Shown: positions 53,880 through 60,923 of the stretch, piece after piece
Layout: each line of letters opens with the position of its first letter
How positions within the stretch are numbered: position 1 is the stretch's first letter
Source of the DNA: Granulicella sp. S156
GTDB lineage: Bacteria; Acidobacteriota; Terriglobia; Terriglobales; Acidobacteriaceae
Direction: 5' to 3'
DNA length: 60,923 nt
Assembly: GCF_009766105.1 (NCBI RefSeq)
Contig: NZ_LMUH01000005.1
Coordinates: forward strand, 211,203 to 272,125
The notes under the pieces: model-generated
The model's input: only the letters and a program-made list of their open reading frames with translations
Told to the model about the DNA's origin: nothing
The model's database searches: none
Position numbers and translations under genes: made by a program

Positions 53880-53985
53880 GGAACGACGCTCTGCGCGCCA
53901 CAAACGTTGGCATCGCGCTCTGCATCATGAGGGAACGACGCTCTGCGCGCCACAAACGTCGGCATCGCGCTCTGCATCAAGAAGG
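53880..53985 (-). repeat. Tandem pair of a family A internal block
   Basis: Two ~52-bp direct repeats start GGAACGACGCTCTGCGCGCC and end CATCGCGCTCTGCATCA, differing at a few positions. The reverse complement contains GCAGAGCGCGATGCC, the block present in the glmS insert and at 40530. Confidence 0.8.
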
Positions 53986-54047
53986 GAAGGCTTGCCCACT
54001 TGTTCAGGGCTTCCTTAAGGGATGTTTTATGGCTCTACTTCCTTCAT

Positions 54048-55721
54048 TCAATTTGCCGTTCCTGATAACGAGACCGAATCTGGTGACGAAGCCGCATTGC
54101 TGAGGATCTGAACCGCTGCTGTTTGAGAACCCGTTGTTGTGGGGGCAAACGTTACATTGATCGTGCAGGTTCCACTGACTGCGACGGTTGAGAGGCAGTT
54201 GTTGGTTTGGGTAAAGTTGCCATTGACCGCCCCTGGAATGCTGATACTGCTGATCGTGAGGTTCGCTGTACCCGTATTGGTCAACGTAAAACTCATGGGG
54301 ATTGAGGTGGTGCCGCTAGAGCGTGCAGGGAACACGAGCGCGGAGGTAGAAAGAGAGACGGCAGCAGCACCGCCGCTGCCAATAAGCTCTATGGTATGCG
54401 TGTCCCCACTGATCTCGTCTGTGGCGGTTGCGTACTCGGTGACGGAGCCCGTTTGGAAAGGATGGAAGGCGATAGCCAGGGTGCAGACCTGCGTCAGGCT
54501 CGCCGGGCAGGTGGAGCCTTCCGTCAAGACGAAGTTGCTGGGCGACGGCAGCGTAACGCTAAATGAGTGACCCAGCGGATATCCGTTCGGATCGGCTAGC
54601 GTGAACGTCTGCGCTGCACTGGTTGTACCTGGAGCCTGCAGGCCAAATTGCAAGAGGCCAGGAGACGCTACCACAGGCCAATATGACGTATTGGCGATGA
54701 TGGGAAGGTTTCGGGAGAAGGTGGAATTCGCATCTTTGATGATGACTGAAGCCGTGAACGTACCTAAGCTGGTCGAGCTGAACCCAATGGTTGCCGTGCA
54801 GGATGCCTGGGGAGCTACGGAGGCACAATTGCCTGCGCTGGCGGCCATCAATGCAGCGTTTGGCCCGGTAAAGCTCGCCGAGAAACCGAAGGTGGTCGTG
54901 CCGGTGTTTGTAATGGTTAGCGGAACCGACGCCTGAGTGTTGCTGTAAGGATCGGGCGCACTGGGTAAGTTACTAGCAAGGGAGATCGAGGACGAGCCAA
55001 GTGTGAACGATGCCCCTGGACCGACTCCTGTGCCCGTCAACAATATGTACTGGTTTCCCTGATTGACAACAGCCTTTGCGGTGCGTGCGCCTGCCGCACT
55101 GGGCGTGAAACTGAACGTGACGTTGCATTGTTGCCCCAACCCCGGAGCGCAATTCGACGCAACAGGGGAGCCGCCCAGACTTATGCTGTCTGTGAAGTCG
55201 CCAGGATCGGATCCAGACAACGCCAAAGAAAGGCCTGGTGCCCCGTAGTGGCCGGTGGACTGATAGTTGTAGCCGTTCTGGGTCTGCTGATAGCCCACTT
55301 GGTTTGCCGGGAAGGACGCAACGCCCGAGAAAAGTTCAGAGCCGGTGGTAACGAACTCACCAGTGTTGGTGGAGGTAAGTGCGGCAGTCTGTGGCCCCCC
55401 TGCGGCGTCGTCTACGACCGTGAGCGTGCCAGCGGAGGTTGCCGGCTCTCCGTTAAATTCAACTCCTCCGAGAGAGGCTACCGAGATGGTACAGACCGAT
55501 TGTGCCGGAAGCGTGCTTCCACAGGTGGTGTTTGCAATGGAATAGGTTGGTGCAAAGGGCGGTCCATTAACGGTGGTCACCGTCGCCGTCATACTCTTGA
55601 TCGCGAGTGGAGTCGACCCGAAGTTCGATAAGGTGACGTCCTGAACTGTGCCTCCAACGGTGAAACTGAGGGTCGATGGAGTAATCGTTACGGGGCCGCC
55701 ATTCGGGGTTGTGCCTGTCAC
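54048..55721 (-). CDS. Choice-of-anchor-D repeat protein, 3' part of a frameshifted gene
   Basis: This frame of 557 residues from an internal ATG is the continuation of the lipoprotein at 55930-56898. It consists of Ig-like choice-of-anchor-D/HYDIN-type units: ITPSTLSFTVGGTVQDVTL, FTLGSSSISLASNLP, VASPGLLQFGLQAPGTTSAA and LVFPARSSGTTSIPMSFTLTN, each ~100 residues, with regular Cys in CTISV, CNVTFSF, CTATIGF, CTLAIAFHP and CTINVTF. Such proteins are secreted or surface-bound. The upstream frame reads into it if one base is removed around 55946, so the present start is probably not the real one. Confidence 0.75.
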   Translation of the reverse strand: MTGTTPNGGPVTITPSTLSFTVGGTVQDVTLSNFGSTPLAIKSMTATVTTVNGPPFAPTYSIANTTCGSTLPAQSVCTISVASLGGVEFNGEPATSAGTLTVVDDAAGGPQTAALTSTNTGEFVTTGSELFSGVASFPANQVGYQQTQNGYNYQSTGHYGAPGLSLALSGSDPGDFTDSISLGGSPVASNCAPGLGQQCNVTFSFTPSAAGARTAKAVVNQGNQYILLTGTGVGPGASFTLGSSSISLASNLPSAPDPYSNTQASVPLTITNTGTTTFGFSASFTGPNAALMAASAGNCASVAPQASCTATIGFSSTSLGTFTASVIIKDANSTFSRNLPIIANTSYWPVVASPGLLQFGLQAPGTTSAAQTFTLADPNGYPLGHSFSVTLPSPSNFVLTEGSTCPASLTQVCTLAIAFHPFQTGSVTEYATATDEISGDTHTIELIGSGGAAAVSLSTSALVFPARSSGTTSIPMSFTLTNTGTANLTISSISIPGAVNGNFTQTNNCLSTVAVSGTCTINVTFAPTTTGSQTAAVQILSNAASSPDSVSLSGTAN

Positions 55722-55929
55722 CGAAAGCGCAACATATTGGGGAGAATCGGGGCTGCTTGAAGTAACGCCGAGATACGCATTGCTCGTAGTACTTGCCGAT
55801 GGTGCGGCAGTTACCTGTACGGTGCAACTTGCAGCAGGTGCGAGGCTGGAGCAATCATTTGTCTGCGAGAAATCAGCCGCGTTGGCGCCTGTAATCGCGA
55901 TGGAGCTAATCGTGATCGCCGTAGATCCG

Positions 55930-56898
55930 CTATTCGTAATCGTGCGGCTGAGCTGCGGATGTGAAACCGATAGCCGTGTTGGGAAACGCGATGGAGGAAG
56001 GTGTGATTTGCAGCACGGTTGTGCCTGAAGCTGGTATGAGCCGTATCCGAAAATCTGGCGGCGCGATCGACAGCGTCGGCTGAAAGGGTGCAGTTGGCGG
56101 CGTCATAGCGTAGAGCGCGGGTGTGTTAAGCGCCGGATTGTTGGCCAGGTCCAACAACGCCGCAATCGTATTTGTCGGCGCTGTGGCATTGGCTGGCGTT
56201 GTCAGGCTGAACAGATTGCCGCAGTTCGTGTTATCTCCCGTTGTTCCCCCAATGGAGTTGATACAGGTGGCCACGATATCGCCCAGCGTGTTGATCTCCG
56301 CAGCGGGCACGGTCAACCCGCTCGGTACATTCAAGCCTGGTGTTGTCCCTGTCGAAAAATTCACGAATTCGGAGGACAGCTCGAACGCTGTGGCCAGTGC
56401 GGCGGCATCGCTTGTGCCCGAACCGATTGCCGACAGCGACGTCATGTACGGGGCTAGCGCAGAAACTCCCGCCACTGTTGTCAGTTCATTCACGACCACG
56501 AACGGGATAGACGCCAGGGAGGAACAGGGCCCCAGCGCGGCCATTAGAGCGAGGTTGGGGTTGTTCTGCGAGACTCCGGGATTGCCGCCTGTCGCCGTTA
56601 GGTAGACCTGTGTCGCGCTCGTGCACGAGTAGAGGCCTGCCAGGTTGAAGCTCCCATTGGCATCGGTAGTTACCGTCGCGGTCAGCAACGGCGTCGAGGC
56701 CGAACCGTCGCCGCCGGTTCCTACGGTATAGAGCTGAATCGTCGCGCCCGCTACCGGTTGTTGGCCTCCATGCACCTGCCCGCTGATACCGGCCAGCGGG
56801 CTCGAAACAACTTGATGAGAGGCTTGCGTCCCGCATCCGCCAAGCAGCAGCAGTGCGGCCATCGGAAAGATCAGCTTCAGGGAACGGACGGGTGTCAT
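55930..56898 (-). CDS. Lipoprotein with choice-of-anchor-D repeats, 5' part ended by a frameshift
   Basis: It starts at 56898 with a lipoprotein signal (MTPVRSLKLIFPMAALLLLG, lipobox LLGGC). The ~280-residue N-terminal domain, GISGQVHGGQQPVAGATIQLY to NPALNTPALYAMTPP, is shared with the lipoprotein at 49640. A choice-of-anchor-D unit then begins (LQITPSSIAFPNTAIGFTSA) but the frame ends AAQPHDYE. Dropping one base of the GG at 55946-55947 restores RTITNSGSTAITISS and the rest of the repeats. The product as read is 322 residues; the intact ancestor would be about 950. Confidence 0.8.
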   Translation of the reverse strand: MTPVRSLKLIFPMAALLLLGGCGTQASHQVVSSPLAGISGQVHGGQQPVAGATIQLYTVGTGGDGSASTPLLTATVTTDANGSFNLAGLYSCTSATQVYLTATGGNPGVSQNNPNLALMAALGPCSSLASIPFVVVNELTTVAGVSALAPYMTSLSAIGSGTSDAAALATAFELSSEFVNFSTGTTPGLNVPSGLTVPAAEINTLGDIVATCINSIGGTTGDNTNCGNLFSLTTPANATAPTNTIAALLDLANNPALNTPALYAMTPPTAPFQPTLSIAPPDFRIRLIPASGTTVLQITPSSIAFPNTAIGFTSAAQPHDYE

Positions 56899-57148
56899 GT
56901 GCAGCCTCGCTATTGCTGGGTCCCAAGGCAAAAATGTGACATGAATACGCGCCCATTCTATCGCTTTCTGATCGTCCGTCCAGTGAATTTACGGATATCC
57001 AGGAGATAGAGTGACTCACTCAAACCTGATGTTCATCCAGGCAAACGGAACCGTCCTGTAACCTCACACGTACAGAACTTCGGAGACGTGTGTCTCCCGG
57101 CCCCGCGATGTGTGCGGTAGACGCGGTAAACTTGAAACGGTTCCCCCT

Positions 57149-58375
57149 ATGGAGACAAAAGAGGCATTTCGGATAGCGCTGCAATCGCTGTGGGCCAACA
57201 AACTGCGTACGGTGCTGACGCTGCTGGGCGTCGTCATCGGTGTAGCGTCGGTCATCGCCGTGGTCACATTGGTCAATGGTGCGAACGTCTATGTCGCGAC
57301 GAAGGTGAACAAGCAGGGCGCCGATGTGTTCACGATCTCCAAGCAGGCGGCCTTTACCGGCAACTATGCCGAATTTCTGACTTACGAGAAGCGCAAGATC
57401 ATCTCGCTGGACGATTACCGTGCGGTCCAGAGCGAGTGCCAGCACTGCCTGTCTGTCGGCGCACTGCAGGCGAGCATCGGCAAGATCGTTTACGGCACGC
57501 AGTCGAGTACCGACACCACCATCCGCGGCTACACCTCGCTGATGGCCGAGATGCAGAATCTCGATATCGTGGAAGGCCGCGACATGACACAGGCGGACGA
57601 AGACCACGCCGCGCACGTCGCGCTCATCGGGTCCGACATCGAAGAGAACCTGTTGAAGGGCGATGATCCTATCGGCAAGGAGATTCGCGTTGACGGCGTG
57701 CCGTACACGATTATTGGTCTGGGCGAAAAACAGGGCAAGACCCTTGGGCAGAGTCAGGACAACTGGGTAGCTGTGCCGCTGACCACGTTCCGGAAGACCT
57801 ATGGCACGGCGAAGACGCTGACGATCTATGCGAAAGCGGGCAGTGCACCGGGAGCGATGGAGACCGCCACCGACGAAGCGCGGGTCCTGATGCGCGGACG
57901 ACGGCACGACCTGCCTGGCGCGCCAGACAGCTTCACACTCGAAACCAGCGATACGCTGGTCGGTCTATGGAAGCAGATCAGCGGCGGCTTTGAGGCTGTG
58001 GCCGTGGCGATTGCAGGCATTTCGCTGGTTGTGGGCGGCATCGTCATCATGAACATCATGTTGGTCAGCGTGACCGAGCGCACCCGCGAGATCGGAGTGC
58101 GCAAAGCACTCGGCGCTCGGCGGGACGACATCCTGAAGCAGTTCCTGATGGAGTCCGCGACAATGGCTTTTCTCGGCGGTGCCGTCGGTGTGGTTTTGGG
58201 GGTAGGAGCGGCGGAGGGCATAACTGTATTGCTGGGTTTCCCTGCTGCCGTTGCCTTGTGGAGCATCTTTGCCGGACTCTTTGTAGCGGCATCGGTTGGT
58301 CTGTTCTTCGGTGTCTACCCAGCCCGCAAGGCAGCTGAACTGGATCCAATTGTGGCGTTGAGGAGCGAATTCTAA
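57149..58375 (+). CDS. MacB/FtsX-like ABC transporter permease (first of a pair)
   Basis: This 408-residue protein starts METKEAFRIALQSLWANKLR with helix TVLTLLGVVIGVASVIAVVTLV, a MacB_PCD periplasmic domain (residues ~45-260), and three C-terminal helices: VAVAIAGISLVVGGIVIMNIMLVSVTERTREIGVRKALGAR, AFLGGAVGVVLGVGA and FAGLFVAASVGLFFGVYPARKAAELDP. The start fits the family; no good ribosome site is visible. Its stop overlaps the next permease's ATG by one base. No ATPase or periplasmic adaptor gene adjoins, so the energising subunit must be elsewhere. Confidence 0.9.
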   Translation: METKEAFRIALQSLWANKLRTVLTLLGVVIGVASVIAVVTLVNGANVYVATKVNKQGADVFTISKQAAFTGNYAEFLTYEKRKIISLDDYRAVQSECQHCLSVGALQASIGKIVYGTQSSTDTTIRGYTSLMAEMQNLDIVEGRDMTQADEDHAAHVALIGSDIEENLLKGDDPIGKEIRVDGVPYTIIGLGEKQGKTLGQSQDNWVAVPLTTFRKTYGTAKTLTIYAKAGSAPGAMETATDEARVLMRGRRHDLPGAPDSFTLETSDTLVGLWKQISGGFEAVAVAIAGISLVVGGIVIMNIMLVSVTERTREIGVRKALGARRDDILKQFLMESATMAFLGGAVGVVLGVGAAEGITVLLGFPAAVALWSIFAGLFVAASVGLFFGVYPARKAAELDPIVALRSEF

Positions 58376-59622
58376 TGCGAGCAAGCGACCAGCGTGAATC
58401 CGTAAAAATGGCCCTCGACACACTGCGCGCCAATAAGCTGCGCTCGGGCCTGACCATCCTCGGCATTGTCATCGGTGTGATGACAGTGATCACGATTTCA
58501 TCGGTCATCAATGGATTGAACTCATCGGTTTCGGGGCTGGTCGAGTCGCTGGGTACGAACGTACTTTGGGTATTTCGGTTTGAAGTCTTTGGGCATCGTC
58601 CGACGCCCGAACAGCTGAACCGCAAGCAACTGACGATGGACGATATGCAAGCCATAGGGGAGTTGCCGCATGTTTCGGCGTCGTCGGCGACCCTGCAATA
58701 TACGAACTTCGATTTCGGTGTGGGATCAGCGGTTGCGAAGTATGGCCAAAAGAAGGTGGAGAATGTCTCGCTTGAAGGCGACACCGTGTCCACGCAGGCT
58801 GTCTACGACCAGGACATCCACGCAGGCCGTTACTTTACGCAGACCGACCAGAATCTTGCTTCCGATGTAACCGTGCTGGGCCACGATACAGCGGAGGACT
58901 TGTTTGGAAACATCAATCCCATCGGCAAAGATATTACCGTTGAAGGTCGCACGTTTACCGTCGTTGGAACCCTGGAGAAACAGAAACAGGCCTTCGGCGG
59001 CGGTAAGAATCCCAACGATAGCTATGCCTACTTCCCCATCACTACATTTCATAAACTGCACCCTGAGGTGCTCGACTACTGGCTCAGCGCCAAGTTTGAC
59101 GATCAGAAGAACAAGGAACTCGTAACCGATGAGATTCGCGAACTGCTGCGCCGCCGCCGCAAGGTGCGCAACGAGGCCGAGGACACCTTCGCTATCTTCG
59201 GTTCGGACTCGCTTACCAAGCTGTGGACGCAGATCACGGGCAGCCTCTTCCTGCTCATGTTTGGTCTGAGCGCCGTCGGCTTGATGGTGGGCGGCGTCGG
59301 CGTGATGAACATCATGCTGGTGAGCGTAACCGAGCGTACCCGGGAGATCGGCGTGCGCAAGGCCATCGGCGCGACCAAGCAGACTATTCTGCTGCAGTTC
59401 ACGCTGGAGGCAATTGTGCTGTGCGCCGTCGGCGGTGTCATTGGAATCGCCTTAGGGGCAATCGTTGCGCTTGGGCTGAAGTTCTTGATCTCGAGCCAGG
59501 TGAGCCTGCTGTGGATGCTGGCGGCGTTTCTGAGTTCGTGCGGCATCGGGCTAGTCTTCGGAATCTATCCGGCATGGAAAGCTGCGAACCTCGATCCAAT
59601 CGACGCGCTGAGGTATGAGTAA
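58375..59622 (+). CDS. MacB/FtsX-like ABC transporter permease (second of a pair)
   Basis: This 415-residue paralogue of the previous gene starts MRASDQRESVKMALDTLRAN, with helix SGLTILGIVIGVMTVITISSVI, a periplasmic domain, then LMFGLSAVGLMVGGVGVMNIMLVSVTERTREIGVRKAIGAT and FGIYPAWKAANLDPIDALRYE. The ATG overlaps the upstream stop (TAATG). Two permeases in tandem suggest a heterodimer, unlike the homodimeric MacB. Substrate unknown. Confidence 0.9.
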   Translation: MRASDQRESVKMALDTLRANKLRSGLTILGIVIGVMTVITISSVINGLNSSVSGLVESLGTNVLWVFRFEVFGHRPTPEQLNRKQLTMDDMQAIGELPHVSASSATLQYTNFDFGVGSAVAKYGQKKVENVSLEGDTVSTQAVYDQDIHAGRYFTQTDQNLASDVTVLGHDTAEDLFGNINPIGKDITVEGRTFTVVGTLEKQKQAFGGGKNPNDSYAYFPITTFHKLHPEVLDYWLSAKFDDQKNKELVTDEIRELLRRRRKVRNEAEDTFAIFGSDSLTKLWTQITGSLFLLMFGLSAVGLMVGGVGVMNIMLVSVTERTREIGVRKAIGATKQTILLQFTLEAIVLCAVGGVIGIALGAIVALGLKFLISSQVSLLWMLAAFLSSCGIGLVFGIYPAWKAANLDPIDALRYE

Positions 59623-59716
59623 AGAGAGATCAGAGAACATCGAGAAACACAAATTCCCGTTGATCTCTCATCTCTGTTTTCTCTTCTCTCTTTCCCCGTT
59701 CTTCTACACTAACTAG

Positions 59717-60883
59717 ATGGAAACTCTTTCGCTCGCAGTTGAGATTGTCGCGGCGCTGTTGACTGCGAGCGGCATCGCCTATAGTTTGCTGGCGCTCCTT
59801 GGAGCGCGGGCATTTGAGCATGATTCGCGCGCGGCGGCGAAGCTGAACGTGGACGGGTTCGCCCCGGGTGTCTCGATTCTGAAGCCGGTGAAGGGTGTCG
59901 ATCCGCGCATGTATGCGGGCTTTGTCAGCCACTGCATGCAGCAATACGCGGGCGAGTACGAACTGCTGTTCGGCGTAAGCTCGCTGGACGATCCTGCAGT
60001 CGCGGAGATTGCACGGCTGCGCATTGACTATCCCCAGATCGGCATCCGCTTGGTGGAGTGCCCGGAGCGTCTAGGGTCGAACGGCAAGGTTTCGAACCTC
60101 GCGCAGATGCTGCCGCACGCCCGCTTCGAGCACATCGTCGTGAACGACAGCGACATCCTCGTCTCACCGCAGTACCTTGCGCGCGTGATCGCGCCGTTTG
60201 CGCAGGAGAAGACCGGGCTCGTGACCGCGCCATACATCGGACGCTCTGAAAACACACTATGGTCGCGATTGGAGGCCCTCGGCATCTCGACGGACTTCAT
60301 GGCCGGAGTTCTCACCGCGCGCAAGCTCGAAGGCGGCATTCGCTTCGGGCTGGGCTCAACCCTGGCGACGACGAAGACTGCGCTGGCCAGCATCGGTGGC
60401 TTTGAGGCTCTGGTCGAGCAGCTAGCCGACGACTATGAGATGGGCGCCCGCCTGGCTCGCGCGGGCTATCGCGTGGAACTCGTGCATGAGGTCGTTGCGA
60501 CGACCGTCCCCCCCTACACACTGCGCAGCTTTTGCGAACACCAGTTGCGCTGGTCGCGGTCCACGCGCGATTCGCGGCGCGCGGGCTATCTCGGGCTGGG
60601 TGTGACGTATGTGCTGCCGTGGGCGCTGACGGCGGTGATCGCCAGCGGCGGCGCGCTGTGGAGCTTCTCGCTGCTCAGCCTCGCGCTGCTGGTGCGCGTG
60701 GCGGTCGCGTTGACGGTTGGCGTCGGTATCCTGCGCGACGGACAGGTGTTGCGCGATCTCATCCTGTTGCCCCTGCGCGACTGCTTTGGGCTGTTCTTTT
60801 GGGCGTGGAGCTACGCTTCGGATGTAGTCGTATGGCGCGGCGAACGATTTCGTCTGCGGCGCGGGCGACTAGAGCGGGTCTGA
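59717..60883 (+). CDS. HpnI-like ceramide/hopanoid-type glycosyltransferase (GT21)
   Basis: This 388-residue protein has an N-terminal anchor (LAVEIVAALLTASGIAYSLLALL). GT2/GT21 motifs follow in order: GVSILKPVKGVDPRMYAGF, FGVSSLDDPAVAEIARL, HIVVNDSDILVSPQYL (D2), ADDYEMGARLARAGY (D3), and HQLRWSRSTR (Q/RxxRW). Three or four C-terminal helices complete the fold. HpnI adds N-acetylglucosamine to bacteriohopanetetrol; GT21 relatives make glucosylceramide. Acceptor here is inferred to be a membrane lipid. No hopanoid genes adjoin within the window. Confidence 0.85.
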   Translation: METLSLAVEIVAALLTASGIAYSLLALLGARAFEHDSRAAAKLNVDGFAPGVSILKPVKGVDPRMYAGFVSHCMQQYAGEYELLFGVSSLDDPAVAEIARLRIDYPQIGIRLVECPERLGSNGKVSNLAQMLPHARFEHIVVNDSDILVSPQYLARVIAPFAQEKTGLVTAPYIGRSENTLWSRLEALGISTDFMAGVLTARKLEGGIRFGLGSTLATTKTALASIGGFEALVEQLADDYEMGARLARAGYRVELVHEVVATTVPPYTLRSFCEHQLRWSRSTRDSRRAGYLGLGVTYVLPWALTAVIASGGALWSFSLLSLALLVRVAVALTVGVGILRDGQVLRDLILLPLRDCFGLFFWAWSYASDVVVWRGERFRLRRGRLERV

Positions 60884-60893
60884 ATCGGATCCA

Positions 60894-60923
60894 TTCCTGT
60901 TTCCTGTTTCCTGTTTCCTGTTT
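60894..60923 (+). repeat. Tandem heptamer TTCCTGT array cut by window edge
   Basis: Four exact copies of TTCCTGT plus two bases, running off the window. The same unit appears in degenerate form before glmS at 2131-2160. Confidence 0.85.

Overview
The window looks like a piece of a chromosome from the Acidobacteriota, most like the soil Acidobacteriaceae (Granulicella/Terriglobus/Edaphobacter type). This rests on a large Oar/carboxypeptidase-regulatory-type TonB receptor, an 'ADOP' MacB-like permease, GH79, GH10 and GH75-like hydrolases, choice-of-anchor-D lipoproteins, and dispersed palindromic repeats that begin TGTCATCTCGACCG. The species assignment is inference; no database was searched. 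Most genes are G+C-rich. The clear exceptions are a two-gene defence module (4291-6161) and a membrane glycosyltransferase (15612-17174), both visibly A+T-richer. || Layout. 1-4236: end of a GH79 glucuronidase, a cupin-like lipoprotein (minus), and glmS, which carries an in-frame repeat insertion. 4291-6161: an RloA/RloB (AbiL-like) pair placed exactly where Tn7-type elements insert downstream of glmS. 6550-10434: a zinc-ribbon membrane protein, a secreted hypothetical protein, and five copies of a compact minus-strand cassette that encodes 22-29-residue hydrophobic peptides. 10435-21092: ADOP permease, small Cys protein, M28 peptidase, membrane glycosyltransferase, rpoD and edd. 21236-29970: zinc ribbon/GNAT pair, class II photolyase, PASTA-like secreted protein, lipase-like hydrolase, a leaderless Cys-rich leader peptide with a terminator ahead of the TonB receptor, and a DUF2147 protein. 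30105-41684: rRNA methyltransferase, UPF0303, DUF2252, malic enzyme, HI0933-type flavoprotein, nucleotidyltransferase pair, UDP-sugar dehydrogenase/epimerase operon, intradiol dioxygenase, aldo/keto reductase. 42229-49502: Fn3-type lipoprotein, deoxyribonucleotidase, CT398-type zinc ribbon, HAD phosphatase, DHA2 transporter, aldo/keto reductase, GH75-like chitosanase. 49640-60883: two related large lipoproteins (one frameshifted) flanking rnpB, a TlpA remnant and a GH10 xylanase, then two MacB-like permeases and an HpnI-type glycosyltransferase. || The strongest candidate for an undescribed system is the five-copy small hydrophobic peptide cassette at 7011-10158. Every copy has the same order on the minus strand: a 16-bp half-palindromic element centred about 80 bp upstream of the inferred transcription start, a promoter with exactly 17-bp spacing, a 61-69-nt leader with a small hairpin beside the ribosome binding site, and a tiny membrane-peptide ORF. 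Four of the five copies end in a strong GC hairpin. Codon third positions differ between copies while the peptide is kept, so it is probably translated. A second candidate is the Cys-codon leader peptide (25927-26010) with a downstream intrinsic terminator in front of the TonB receptor, which has the layout of a translation-dependent attenuator. A third is the repeat-derived insertion within the GlmS protein.
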